Assembly (NCBI GenBank): GCA_963580455.1
Contig: OY756968.1
Span: forward strand, 19,809,996-19,873,995
Source of the DNA: Euonymus europaeus
Taxonomy: Eukaryota; Streptophyta; Magnoliopsida; Celastrales; Celastraceae
Length of the DNA stretch: 64,000 bases
Direction of reading: 5' to 3'
Part shown: positions 38,150 through 51,189 of the stretch, piece by piece
Layout of the letters: every line of letters starts with the position of its first letter
Position numbering within the stretch: the stretch's first letter is position 1
Program-made: the position numbers and the translations under genes
The notes under the pieces: model-generated
The model's input: only the letters and a program-made list of their open reading frames with translations
Database searches by the model: none
Told to the model about the DNA's origin: nothing

Positions 38150-40635
38150 GGAATAAAACTCTCATTACTATAATTTCAAAGATTGCTAATCCAAGGTCAA
38201 TGAAGGATTTTAGCCCTATTGCTCTTTGTAATGTGTTGTACAAGATTATTTCCCGAGCAATGACAAATTGGTTACGATTGATGTTGGATGGAGTCATAGA
38301 TGAGATGCAAAGTGCTTTTATTCACAAGAGACTCATTAGTGATAATGTCCTTATTGACTTTGAAGGTATGCACTGGATTTGGCAACACAAGCAAGGTGGT
38401 ACTGCTTATGCGGCAATAAAATTGGACATGAGTAAGGCTTATGATCCAATCGAGTGGGATTTCCTGGAAGCAATCATGCTTAGATTAGGTTTTTCTAGTA
38501 AATGGGTCCAACTTGCCATGAAATGTGTTCGTTATTTTAGCTTCTCTTTCTTAATTAATCAAGAAGTTTATGGGAATTTGCAACCGGCTAAAGGGATTCG
38601 ACGAGGTGATCCACTTTCTCCATATTTGTTTGTTTTTATGTGCTCAAGATCTCTCCTCTCTTATCCATCAAGCACAAGTCAATGGAAAAATCAAAGGAGT
38701 AAAGATTGCTCAGGAAAGTCCCTCTATCCCACATTTTTTCTTCGCAGATGATAGCCTGATTTTCTGTAGGGCTTGAGAGCATGAGTTTATGGAGCTCAAA
38801 AACTATTTGAAGAAGTATAAAAGTGTTTTGAGGTAGGTGATAAATTTTGAGAAGAGTTCTCTCTCTTTCAAACCTAATTCAACATCAGTGACGATAGATC
38901 ATTTGGCTTTAGTCCTAGGCGTCCCAGTGGTGGCGAGTCATAATATGTATTTGGGACTTTCAAATTTCTCCTTGAGGAACAAGTGGGTTCAATATGGTTA
39001 TATCTGAGATAGAGTTACTGAGAAGTTAACTAGTTGGAAAGAGCATACGTTCTCTGCGGGTGGGAAGGAGGTGATGTTGAAAGCGGTGATTCAAGCCATT
39101 CTATCATATGCTCTCTCTTGTTTTATGGCTTTTTGGTTTCAATCAAGCCTTGCTTGGAAAACAAGTGTGGCAATTAATTGAACGTCCCCAATCATTAGTG
39201 GCCAGAATCCTTAAGGGTCGATACTTTCCTTAGGGAGAATCAATGGTAGCAGGGGCTGGAGGTAATCCTTCATTTATTTGGAGAAGCTTATTGTAGGGTA
39301 GAGAGTTAGTGGAAAAGGGAACTCGATGGGTTGTTGGCAATGGTGAGTAAATTAGAATTTATAAGGATCAATGGTTGCCAACCCCTCCTATGAAAATCGT
39401 TCTCCTCGAAGACTGCATGAGGATATCAGAGTGAATTCTCACTAATGCTAGACGTTGGAATGAAGCTGTGATTGAAAAATGCTTTCTTTCAAGAGATGCA
39501 AAGATTATTCTTAGCCTACCCCGAACCCGGCTTCGATTTAATGACCATCTATGCTAGCATAATGAGAAGAAAGGGAGGTACACGATTAAAAGTGCCTATC
39601 ATTTTGTTATGTCTGAATTGAGAAGCCAACTCATCCAATGGATGGAATCACACTTGGTGGAAGTGGCTATGGAATCAGAGGGTACCTCCAAAAGTCAAAT
39701 TTTTCCTCTGTAAGGCATTTGAACTATATTCCTACTCAGCTCAACCTTTGCGTTCATCATGTCACAGTTGAGGATGGATGCCTTCTGTGTGGTACATACT
39801 TGGATAGCACATCTCATGCTCTTATTTTTAGTTTTATTCTGCGTGACCAATGGAAATCCCTCCCTAGTTGGAATTTATTGAAACACTTTTCAAATGCAGG
39901 TTTGATTGGTATATTGTCCCATCTTTGAGAGAAAATATTCGAGTTTGATATTCGTATTGTGCGCTTGCTTTGTACAGGAATAGGATCATCCACTTGGTGA
40001 AAGGGAGATCGACTGCCAATCTCTTCTACTGCATCCCTCAATTCCTAATGGATTTTGATTCCTGCCAAAATGTAGATGTTTCAAGGAGTAGAGTTGATCA
40101 CCCAGCTTCATGGAGGAGTTTGCACGATGGCGAGCTGGCTGTAAATGTTGATGCAACTTGTATGGCCGAGGGGAATAGAAGTATTGTTGGTTGTATTGTG
40201 AGAAAGGGGAATGGATATATGCTGCTTTCAGGTGCTTCCCTCATTGGATCCCCTACTTTTGTCGAATTGGAATAATTGTATGTCATGAGAAGGGATCCAA
40301 TTAGCAAAAGTTATCAATGCATGGGTGGTCTATATCATTAGTGATTCTTTGTGTGAGATCAACCAGATTCTTGCTGGAGAAGATAGCCGAAATGAAGTAG
40401 GTCATATTCTTGGAGACATTCATGAGGAGATGGGATCCTTTCAGTTTCTTGGCTTTGTGTTTAGGCCTAGAAACTTTAATGTTATTGCTCATTCCATTGC
40501 TAGGTTTGCTTTATCTAATCCCGGTCCTTGTGTATGGGATATGGACTCACCACCTCAATGGCTCATAGATTGTATTTTGGTGGATTCTCCACCTTTGGTT
40601 TCGTGTTAGTGATGTTCCTTATTCAAAAAAAATTA
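38150..40635 (+). pseudogene. 5'-truncated L1-type LINE: RT, zinc-binding and RNase H relic
   Basis: Starts abruptly inside the reverse transcriptase. Conserved LINE motifs follow: SMKDFSPIALCNVLYKI, DMSKAYDPIEW, GIRRGDPLSPYLF and the catalytic FADD (~38740), in different frames because of frameshifts. Stops and shifts litter 38760-39600. The zinc-binding region (zf-RVT) is near 39640-39840, and an RNase H-like domain is visible at 40110-40610 (VNVDATC, ISDSLCEINQI, NVIAHSIARFAL). An A-rich tail comes at ~40625. 5' truncation and a 3' A-rich end are usual for target-primed insertion. Non-functional. Confidence 0.88.
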
Positions 40636-40660
40636 TTTTATTCCAACAATTATCATATTA

Positions 40661-42244
40661 TAGCAAAAATATATACATTTCCTCCATCAACTACAATTCT
40701 GATTTCACTTTCTTCTCTGAACTTTATTCTTAAAATCATCCATAAAATATTATGTGATACCCTTTTACCCTTCAAGTGACTTTGATGTCAAAAAAAATGA
40801 AACGTGACACTCAATTGACATGTCAAAAGAATTCTACATGGCAAATATGAAAAAAGTGAACGATATATCCTTAACAATTTAAAGTTACTTTTAGTCCTCC
40901 AATTTAAAAAATGAACAAATTTACAACATGTATTCTCCAAAATAACAACAAATCTAACTATCAAAATAACAAAGCCAACACGAAAGACATCTCGATAACA
41001 AATTCAAATCCAAACATCTTAATACAAACTCAAACTAAAAATTACAAATTCAGCATAATGTATCAAAATAAGGACATCTAAGTAGCAAATTGGCACTATG
41101 GCATAATCCAACATGAAAGAATATAGTTGACTATGCAAACTCGATCAACAATAGGACATTCCTCAAAGTTCTCCAACCCCTCAACAGGGCATTCCTTACA
41201 GTCAAACTTTATCCATTTCAAAGACCATCCGTCTTGAATTTCATAAGTAGCAATTGCATCCTTTAAAATGTCCCTAGTAGAAAATCTAATATCTGGATGC
41301 CAATTGTAGGTATCCATCTTCTTAATTTCCCTAAACACAAGATGAGCTTCCCTTCACTCTCCTTTCATTCCTTCTTCTTTTGATAAATCATCAAAATTGT
41401 ATAGATAGTCGGATGCATATTCTCTCCATCACTAATTACAACTTCATCATTTGGTCTCAAGTACAAAAATTCGCCATTCATTCCCACCTCACCTTCATCA
41501 TCGTCAACTCCAACATCAGTGTACCTCAAAAACATATCACCATCATCGTTATCATCCTCACTACCATCAAATCTCACATCCATGACACTATAATCAGTGT
41601 CATTATCATCACAACTCTCACCATTATCAACTTTCAAATCCTCATCAACTTCTAGTAAATTGCAAGCTTAAAGTTTAGGAGCGCGTACCTTCACCATTCA
41701 AAAAGACCAACAGTGGGATAAATTCACATAACACACATTAATCAAATCACCCAATAGCAACAAACGAAATTTATGTTTGACTAATTGAGGACCAAATTTA
41801 AAGCAATTTGAACAAGGGAGGATGATTGAAGCAATCTAGGGTTTACCTTGATATGTGTTGTTGGGAGACAAAAGGGATGATCGACGGAGCCAGAAATCTA
41901 TCAGTCATTAGAGAACTAGTGCAAATCAAGGGTTTTTTTCAGAAAGAGAGGCGTAATGAGAATATGAACAAAATTGAGGATTTTGGGATTTTTGTGTATT
42001 TAGGGCATCAATTTTGCACGTGGATAGCCACATCTTTGCCACTATATCAAAAAAAAAAAAACTATGTAGGAAAAAAAAAACTATGTATGAAGTCATGTTT
42101 GATTTTTTCGATTTCAATCTCGCCTGAGAGACGAATGGGATATCTCGCAATAGTTTAAGGACGATTTTAAGAGCGAAAATAATTTAGAGATCACGAAAGT
42201 GAAACCAATGGTATAGTTGAGGGATGAAATGTATATTTACGCCT
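40661..42244 (-). mobile_element. Mutator-like element with ~105-bp terminal inverted repeats
   Basis: Positions 40661-40770 match the reverse complement of 42137-42244 over ~105 bases (shared 'tacatttc', 'tcaacta', 'tttcactttc', 'cttaaaatc'), roughly three quarters identical by eye with small indels. Long inverted repeats of this size are a Mutator-like trait. Inside is only an N-terminal transposase fragment. A 9-base target-site duplication could not be fixed in the AT-rich flanks. Confidence 0.75.
41096..41660 (-). pseudogene. Mutator transposase N-terminal fragment
   Basis: Two frames on the minus strand: an acidic stretch (41637-41365, Asp/Glu-rich around DGSEDDNDDGD) and then YNWHPDIRFSTRDILKDAI...GWSLKWIKFDCKECP (41338-41096). 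This is the order seen at the N-terminus of plant MuDR transposases: acidic linker, then the DNA-binding domain with the W-x-x-K-W core. A frameshift near 41365 separates them. The catalytic MULE domain and SWIM finger are absent. Confidence 0.65.
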
Positions 42245-42249
42245 TATAT

Positions 42250-43450
42250 TATATATTTGCCTTAAAATAAAATTATTTCTCTAGGGAAAAAATATTAATT
42301 AGTATACATGGCTAGTTGTCTAGTTGGTTTGAATTACATTAGGTTTTTTTTTTTTAAAAAATAAGGGTGTCTAAGTATTAATCCCTAATGTCACTTTGGC
42401 AGGTGCAATCACTCATAAGATTTATATTTTTTATCATTTAACATGCCAACTCTAATCTTAAATGCTCCATAAAAAGTAAAAAATGAGTTGGGGGTGTTTT
42501 AATATTATGCGACCTACAGCGTATAAGAGGTCATTTTATATAAAGTTATATTATACCATGTTTTTTAAAAATCATGCATCCAAACACCTAATAACATAGT
42601 TAAATGGTAATTTCATATTATATAGAATTTCATCCCCTCCTCCAAATAGAGCATTAATCCCAAATATCCCTTTGACATGTGCAATCTCTCATTTGACCCG
42701 TATCAAAAAATAATCAAATCCAAACCTCAAGCGATGATAAATTAGCACTCGAAACCTTATAGGATGACTCCCAAATAAATTAGCCCTCGAATGAAATTTG
42801 GAATTCATGATCTTTTATTTTTATTTTATTAAAACTTAGGGGATTTTGAAACTATGATCCTAATTGAGACTTAGGGTTAGGTATAAAAAAGAAGTATACA
42901 CCCTATTTTGGTTTTATTTGGAGAATTATAAGGGAGGAAAATTCAAGGATAATTAATATTTTATTCACCGTTGGTTTCCAAATCTTCTCGACACAAAAGA
43001 ACAAGCTAGATGGAAAATACAGTTGATGTCTCCATCATAAGAATATTCAAAATAGTCTTTTTCATGATAAATGGATAAGGAGATTTGCATAAACTTCGAT
43101 CTCACATCCACACACTTGTCTTGTAGACAACCAAGGGATTGAATCCAACAGGCAAAAAAAGGTGGTGCATGCACTTACCTATTAAATATGATAGTGTTTC
43201 CATGTTAGTCATTCGCAAGTCTAGATGACTAAGAGATCTTTCACATGAAGGAGTAGAAGCGTTGTAGTGCCATCATGGTCATAACAAAAATGAGTAATCT
43301 GCTTTGCTTTGTCGAAATCCAAAGTCTAAGAGGACCTTTTTATACTTGTCATTACATTGCCGACTTGTTTGTTTGAGGCCACACACATATATATAGATTT
43401 ATCTAATTTGCATACTTGTGTTTTGTTTTATGTTTCATATCACACTTGGT
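42250..43450. other. Noncoding, no recognisable feature
   Basis: AT-rich; only short frames, none with a known domain. Confidence 0.5.
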
Positions 43451-43452
43451 TT

Positions 43453-44640
43453 CACTACTACAAAATCACATTTTTACTGTGAAAGTTGCGGGGACATTTA
43501 CTTGTTGCCGTAAAAAGTCTAACATTTTACGGCAACATTTTATATCGTCGTAACATGGTTGGTTATTAATGGCGAGAAAATATATAGCCACTTATATGTT
43601 AGGAATTAGAGGCGATGTTATATGTCGCCGTTAAATATATACACACACAAATACACAGGGCGGACCCAACATCCAAAATGAGGGGAGCAAACAACAAACT
43701 TAATATATGAAAAAATTAAAAAATGCAAGAAAATAAAGACATCTTATAATAAATTCAATATGAAACCGCATTACTCACAAATCATATTGTCTACAATAGT
43801 TTCGTCCGAATTTTCATATTCTGATAATATTGGATGATAGCTTTATTAGGAACTCGATCAAAAGCTTCTTTTCAATGTATGTGACCAAACAATCATTGAG
43901 TCATTCATCTCTCATTCGATTGCACAATCGTTGTTTCACAATTTTCATTATTGAAAAGACTCTTTCAACTGTTGCAGTTACAACAGGTAAAATTAAAGCG
44001 AAAGGTTATTAATTTGTAGAACAAAGGATATACCAAATGATTTTTAATTTTCACCAATTTCCAACCATAATGCAAAGGCTTTTTATGGCCATGGGCTTTA
44101 CTCTTTAGTTTAGGGCTTAGATGGTTGTTTTCAAAAAGGTTTAGGGACATAGTCAAATGGCCACATGGTCCACATCCAAGTGGGTCTAAGTAAGAAAAAT
44201 AAATTGGGCTTAAATAGTTAGGTATTAAATTGAGCTTGTTGAGATCAGAAATAATAAGCAAAATAAAGAAAAATTAGTAATCAATTAAGCTTGGAGGCAA
44301 ATACAGAATTTTAGAGGTGGCAAATTTTATATATACATATATATTATACATAATATTTTTTTTTCATGCCTCCTGAAGTCAACTTGGGTCCGTCACTGTG
44401 TATATATATATCATCAGCGACTAGTAAAAACATTTCCCCGATAATAGTTTTAGTATTTATGGCAACCTATTTTGTCATCGTCAATACAAAAATGGATATA
44501 ATTGAAAATTCCAAAAAAACAAAAATTATTTTCATTGTCGTCCATTTGATTTTTTTTTTTTGATTTTGACGTAAAAACAAATTATATCGTTGAATTCGTA
44601 ATTCTAATAAAAACACAATCATAAATTTTAAATAATAAGT
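43453..44640 (+). mobile_element. CACTA-type transposon relic, split by an hAT element
   Basis: The left end CACTACTACAAAATCACA at 43453 is the En/Spm (CACTA) terminus. Subterminal motifs such as 'gtcgccg', 'ttacggcaaca' and 'gtcgtaac' follow to 43655 and similar ones resume at 44405-44600. No matching right terminus (TGTAGTAGTG) was found, so the right side is lost. No transposase is present. Confidence 0.6.
43656..44398 (-). mobile_element. hAT element with transposase C-terminal relic
   Basis: The 743-base insert has ends CAGGGCGGACCCAAC / CAGTGACGGACCCAAG, typical hAT termini. On the minus strand, 43985-43790 encodes the C-terminal dimerisation region of a TTF-type hAT transposase (TATVERVFSIMKIVKQRL, then LNDCLVTYIEKK), broken by an in-frame TGA and a later frameshift. 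The 8-base target-site duplication is not clear. It lies within CACTA-derived sequence, so it inserted later. Confidence 0.75.
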
Positions 44641-44779
44641 TAAAAAAATTACTGACTCAAAAGTCCTTTACAGCAGGCTCTGGGTAACCCTTTTTCGGGC
44701 CTTAAATTTTTTTGGCTTATAGCTATACCGTGCACAGTTCTTTTTATTGTGTCCCTAACTATATATATTGGGGACATTT

Positions 44780-45270
44780 GCTAATGCATCACTCGATGTA
44801 AACAATAACAATGACTTTCAATGTGATTGTGCAGGTCCATCATCACTGTGGTATAAAGTGATTAGTAGGTGGGGGCTAAATTGGTGTATTGCTAGCGATA
44901 TAGAAACACTATTTGAGCAATGGTGTAGTCTGATCGTCAAGGGAACCTTTCAAAAAAAAGTTTGGATGCAACTTTTCTACTCGGTGGTTTGGTCCATTTG
45001 GAAGGGGAGAAATGAAAAGATTTTCAATGGAATGAATGTTGGATCTTTGCTTTTGACACGCACTTTCCTTACTTGTGGCATAGGGTGAAAGATTCTCTAT
45101 GTTAAAGGGAAGTGGGGAGTTCGACTCTTGCCTTCAACAACCCACTTGGTAGTCAGGAGAGACTGGCCAGGAGATGGGTTGGGGGTAGTGGTTCATGGGC
45201 CCGGCCACACAGTAGTGACTAGGGTGGGTCGTTACACCTAGGCTAAACTTGTTTATAAAAAAAAAAGAAA
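44780..45270 (+). pseudogene. L1-type LINE 3' fragment
   Basis: The frame 44768-45088 contains the end of the LINE zinc-binding region (LWYKVISRWGLNWC, then VVWSIWKGRNEKIFN), which is common in plant L1 ORF2. A noncoding tail and an A-run (45258-45267) follow. This is a severely 5'-truncated insertion, separate from the LINE at 38.1 kb. Confidence 0.75.
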
Positions 45271-45274
45271 TGAA

Positions 45275-46390
45275 CAAAACAGTGAATAATATCCATAAAC
45301 TGTTCTTGAGTTAACTGTATGTTAGGTTTTTTTCATACAGAAATTATATTTGAGTCCAATTAATCATCTATAGGCTTGTGGGCTCAATTCACGGAGATTA
45401 GAAGCAATGGCTATTGGTATTAAAATGGCAAAAAAATATTTTTCCTTCCTCAATTATCTATCAGGTTTTTATGACAGTGAAAAAAAAATAGTAGAGGGAC
45501 GAAAGTACAAAAAGTTGCTGACACTTAACGTCAAATCTTTCATCCATGAAATTCTTATTGAAAACAAAAAAAAAGTTTTTTCACAGCTCAATTCTGCTTA
45601 CTTTCCATCTCTGTGTTCATCATATCATTAAAAAAAAATCTATTGTTTTTGTTCAATCACAGCCTACTTCAGGGAAGTCACAAATGTTTTCAATGGATTT
45701 GTTATCTGCAAGTACTCTTCAGACCAAGCAAAATCACTTGATCAATTAAGGTCTCTTTTACATGTAAAAGACAGAGTGATACATTTTGGATCAATCGAAC
45801 ATATATATTCAGCAGAATAATGTGGCATCAACTAGACATATTCTTCCAGTAAACCTGGGTACATATTCTCAACTCAGTTAATGATAATTATAAAATTAGA
45901 AATTACAATGGAGTCTTTCAACTAACAGGAAAAAAACTATGGTAATACAGTAGAGCTTCAGCTTCAGAATAAACATGGGGATCGGGAAAATGAACGCGGG
46001 GAACCTACCAGGAACAGCCGAATACAAGTATGCCATTGTTATCAACTTGCTGCCAACTCATCCACCATCCAAATGCGACAACTTTCGACACTCCTTCAAC
46101 TAACACTTGTTGCCAACATCGAAATGCAACAAACAAAGGTGTTCGTTCAGCTGAGAGATACTGAATTCAAAGATGACAGACAAATTGTCCAATATCCAAA
46201 AGCGCCCGTAAAGTGTCTCTAATGTCATCTGATGCATGCACTAATGCAAACAGAATGCAGAAGAAATAGTAAGGATCTAAAAAAAATACTAGGAATGCCC
46301 GTGTGCGACAAGATGAGAACAAGAATGGGAAAATATATTTGGTGTATATTACCGATGACGAATGCAGATTCACAAATAAATGTGTCTATC
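45275..46390. other. Intergenic and 3' UTR region
   Basis: A frame at 45407-45631 has no recognisable domain. The right part (about 46000-46391) is the likely 3' UTR of the transporter gene. Confidence 0.5.
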
Positions 46391-46391
46391 C

Positions 46392-49300
46392 CTATACACT
46401 AAGTCGAATTTCTTCATCAGTTGGTTTTAAACTTAGTACACTATCACTTAAATCACGGCCCTTGGTTTCGAATGGGAAGAGGGAAACACAGATCCCAGAT
46501 AGAAAAATTATCACTTCAAAAAGAATAATGGATTCGGTTTGATGACATCCATGAATCAAACCTATCGCCACAAGAGGACAAACCATTCCACCAATTCTTC
46601 CTATTGAGCTAGCAACTCCAACACCAAAGGACCTAACAGAGGTTGGGTATACCTGCATTTAAAAAGTTATTAGAACTTGGCCCTGACTGAGAATGTTTTC
46701 ATTGTGAGAAAAACAAACAATGGGATGAGCTTAGAAGATTCAATCTGCATTGCTTAAGCTAGAGATAAATCATAATCAGAAGTTATCAGTAATCGGAGGA
46801 GGGGAAAAAAGCGAAATAATGGTGGCCTAAAAGATAAACAGTCCAAACTAAATGCAAGTTAACTTTTGCGATTAAGAAAAGATTAAAAAAGAAATCATTA
46901 TGACATTCGATGCCTTGAAATGTCATTGTTAAAATATCTGACTGACATGGAACTTAAACTCGATTGCTGACTTCAAATTTTATGTTAAGAAAATCATGCA
47001 TGAGTTGGATACTTTTATAAATTGAGCATTTCGGATAAATTATCTATTCAATTTACACAAAGGAGAATCAAAGTTAAGAAACAGGATACAGGATATATTC
47101 AGAAAGTTTTCACTATGCCTTATCCAGCCCCACAAAACAAGAATTAACGCCATTATTCTTTGAAAGTCTAGCATCTGGTAAAATGGGGAAAATAACAGAG
47201 CAAAGTTCGAGTCCTTTCAAGATAATAATAATAATAATAATAATAACATGACTTATGAAAAAAAAAATTGTTCATATATCAGCTGGCTAAACAAGTATCG
47301 AATAAGCTTTGGAATCAAACATACAAAATCATTAGTCATACTATAAAAAGTGCAGTCACGGGGTCTGGGGAAAAAAACTGCTCAAAAGTGTTCCATCATG
47401 ATGAATGAAATAATTCATATGTAATTCTTCAGGAAAACACACTAATTAATAGAAAAGTATGTCGAATATTGTCCCAGCAGATGTTTCATACAAAATGACG
47501 TAAAACAATAGTTGCAGGTATAGGAACTAGAATTCAGCTGTTTCTTACACAGGACCTCCATCATGCGGAATATATTATTGTCACAATATTCACTTTATTT
47601 CCCTGTTATTTCTTTGTAATGATGCACGGAAAAGGAAAAAATGAAAGGAAATTCGCCTTTTAAAATGACAAATGAAATCCCACAGTATACCTCTGGAGCG
47701 TATATATAAACCACTGTGAAGGTAGCTGTGATACATATTCGAGCTCCAAACAGAAGAACCGTCGTTAGTCCCTGAGGCTGATGGAAGAGCAAGGGGAGTA
47801 GGAAAACGCAGCATATGAAGAACATGGATGACATCGAAAGCTTGCGACCAAATCTATCTACCATAGCAGCAGATATAAGAAGCCCAGGAAATTCTTGAAG
47901 CAAAAATCAAAAAGTTGTTATTCAGCTGCCCTAAATGGTGGGAAGAGTAATCAAATAGGAAAACAGAAATTATGTGCCCATAGCCGCCATACCTGCAAAA
48001 CTAGTGATAAAAACATCTTTGTAGCTAACATCCTGGCTCTTTTCTGACCGAATTCCAGTTGGGCCGCATCTATTATTACCACTGTTCAACTCAGTGGTGA
48101 GTAACACCAGACCATAATATGAAAATGCATTCCCAAAAAACACCATCCATAACAGCAGGGTTGACCTAACTAATCTCGGAGAAAGAAGGATCAGCAGTGA
48201 TGAAATGCCCCCAACATTAGAGTCTAAACCTTCAGAACTTCCATCTTTACCGAGCAACTTTGAACCCTCTGATGAAATATTATTTCCATGTATCTCAAGT
48301 TCGTGGTCAGAAACTAAAATACCAGGCGGCAATTTTGTTCCATTTAGTCTTGCAATTTTCTCCAAAACATTCTGGGCATCCTTTCTTCTACCATTCAAAG
48401 ATAAAAACCTTGGTGACTCTGGTGTCACTCCATAGAATAAAAGGAGAAGAGATGATGGAATAGCAGATAATGCAAGCAAACATCTCCAACCCAATCTTGG
48501 CATGACAAGCTGTGAAAAATATACCATAGTATCGAATTATCGATCGCGTATCATAAAATCAGCATATCAATGTTAAAATCCAATAAATCACCATATTATA
48601 ACATTTAAGATTGTGAATATCTACCAAAACTTGAAATGCTGTTCATCAAACTTTTTTATAACTCCTCACTAGACACAATGATATGGAGCCCTTGTGCTTC
48701 AAGAGATCAAACATTAACCATACATGTATGTTCCTTGTTCATGTGTAAGCCTATGTGTATATATCAGCACAAATCAATCAAATTACTAGAAAATTGAATT
48801 GTAAAAGCAATGATCCAAAATAAATAACAAGCATACCCAAGCAAGTGAAGCCTCAAGAATAGTTCCCACCGTCCAGAATGCTGAAAATACAACCATCCAA
48901 GTGCCTCTGCTTGGAGCAGGGATAAATTCTAGAAACCAGGATAGAAGTACAGGACCACCTCCCAAACCAACACCGACCAAACAACGTAGAACAATCAAAG
49001 AAAGATAATTTGGGGAAAAAGCACTCAGAAAACCAGCTACAGAAGTAATCACTGCTGTGATTAAGAATCCTTTCCTGAAGAGGTAGACAAAAATAAGACT
49101 CACGAAAACTAATAGATGTTGCAGTGGCATTTAGTTCAACTTTGAGGAAAACTGAAGAAATGTGTAGTTATTGCTTAGCAGACCAAAGTGGTAAAACTTT
49201 TTGTCTTTATTGGAATCTCTGGGCTAGATCAGATATGTAAAACTTGATTGTAACAGGCTATCCAAGAAAACCTTTTCTTTTTCATAAGTGAAACAGTCAA

Positions 49301-49814
49301 GCCATGAATATGAAAACAAGATATTGGGGGATTATAACCTCCCATTAAAACCAGCGATTCTCACTTAAAGAGCTTGCTGTGATTTATACATATGAAAGGC
49401 TGTAGAACCTCAGTACTTTCAAGGAAATAAAGTATGTTATAATTCTATTTATAGACAATCACATAGCATGTTAAATATGTCACAGAAACAGCACTGACAT
49501 TAGACAAGTTTCAAAGGTGTTGAGTTTAGGCAAACAATAAGTAACCTTCGTCCAAATTTATCTGAAACTAGCCCCCATGAATATGCTCCAACTAACATGC
49601 CAGCAAAAACCACACTAGTTATCAAGCTCTGTTGGCTAGAAGAAAGACCCCAAGCAGTCTGCACTGCTGGTCCTATGAAAGAGAGAAGCATCATTTCCAT
49701 TGCTTCAGAAACCCAGCCCATGGCTGCATAACCGAGCACATAATACTGGAACTTTCCAAACTCCAAGGCCACAAGAGCTTCATCTATATTGTATGTCGGT
49801 GCTCCATCTGCCAT
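46392..49814 (-). CDS. MFS transporter, plant NiaP / organic cation transporter 7 type (5 exons, 495 aa)
   Basis: This family of the SV2/OCT-like major facilitator superfamily includes plant nicotinate transporters; the substrate here is inferred only. Exons on the minus strand: 49814-49546, 49074-48837, 48509-47993, 47893-47691, 46652-46392, all GT-AG, joining to an open frame of 495 codons plus stop, the usual size. Typical N-terminal sequence ([17 protein letters not shown]), twelve hydrophobic segments in two halves, the MFS loop motif [10 protein letters not shown] after TM3 and its echo VDRFGRK in the second half, and a long cytosolic loop (~215-265) between TM6 and TM7. The ATG directly follows a TTTTTTAG acceptor, implying a 5' UTR intron. 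From memory closest to Arabidopsis At3g13050. No damage seen. Confidence 0.93.
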
Positions 49815-51180
49815 CTAAAAAATTCGATAAACAAGGAAAATCAATTTATATTTAAACTTGATGAAAATATGTGCTTCAGAGAATAAGTCAATGGATGAAA
49901 TGAATTAAAGGAATTTTTTTATCATATATAACTCTAGAGTCTATTTATCCAAACCAAAATCGTTTATGCGGCTTCAAGTTGCAGCACTATCCAGAGTCAA
50001 ACATCATTATGAAAGACTATGCATAATCTTATAAGAACCATGCAGCACTGCTGCAAAATAAACATATTTTATGATAACATCTAGAGCAGCATAATCCCGT
50101 ACACAGCGTATTCTTCGCAAGGTTTGATGAGGTTGTGTACATTAATAACATCTAGAGCAACTCAAGAACATTGAAGCTGCATGAATATCTTGTATAGCAG
50201 GGGAATAATTATTTTATTTGCATTCAATACTGTTTAGAAAATTAAGGATGTCAATTTATGACTTCCTCTTCGCTTTTGTTTTAAAAAATTCCCAAAACAA
50301 AAAAAATAGTTGGAATTGAAATTCACATATGAGCAGTGAACTTCTATACGGTACAACACTTCCTACATATGGAATAAAAGGGGAAAATAGAAAGGAAAAA
50401 AGGGACATTTAAATGTGTTTGTCACCACTGAGCTATACCCTAAAGGGCCAATCCGCCATCTTGCTAAAGGTCTTTGTGTGTCAAGACACTCTATGATACC
50501 CATGCCAAATAACGATATACGGTGACAGTGTTGTCTCATATACTTTATGCAGGAAAACCTTACGAAGCACTTGGCATCTAAATATATCCTGATTCCTGAA
50601 TGGAAGCTAGACATATGTTTTCATGCATACATGAATTAAAATTTCACTTAAATCTCAATAGCCTGCATATTATCGAAAGAGACATATACAGACATCTACC
50701 TCCAAGAGAAAAAAATGCACATATTAAATATCAAAGAAAGAATATTAGAATGAACCATAAATTCAACAGAATGCAATGATTGACAACACAACACAACACA
50801 ACATCATTCGTCGGAAATCAGATACCCATCAAAATACATAACCGGTCAGAATATTCGTTTATGGGTCAGAAGCCATCGCAAAAGATCGAAAAGAAAATAA
50901 AATCAAGCAACGAAAATTACATCTGTTGTCAATCCACCAATACCCAATGACTAAAAATTGTGGTAGAGCAATCACAAACCAGAGACGAATGCGATCAAGC
51001 AATGAACCTACTTGGAGTTGATAACAATGAAGATCGTGTATTCGTCTTCTTTCAAAATCTTTCTTGCTTAGATTCTTCAAAAAGAAATGGAGAATACAAG
51101 AAGTCAAGGTTTGCAGTCAGAGTCTGATTGATAGAGAGAAAAGTCTCCGCTACGTTAGAGATTGAATTCTTCAACTTGTA
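49815..51180 (-). other. Likely 5' UTR exon and ~1.2-kb 5' UTR intron of the transporter gene
   Basis: A pyrimidine-rich leader-like stretch at 51180-51012 ends CTCCAA|GTAGGT (donor at 51011), and the acceptor TTTTTTAG at 49815 abuts the ATG. No protein is encoded between them. Inferred from sequence only. Confidence 0.5.
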
Positions 51181-51189
51181 AAGAAATCA

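Noticed and set aside
45407..45631. 74-codon Lys-rich frame
   Set aside because: Poly-A-driven lysines and no known motif; it lies between TE debris and a 3' UTR.
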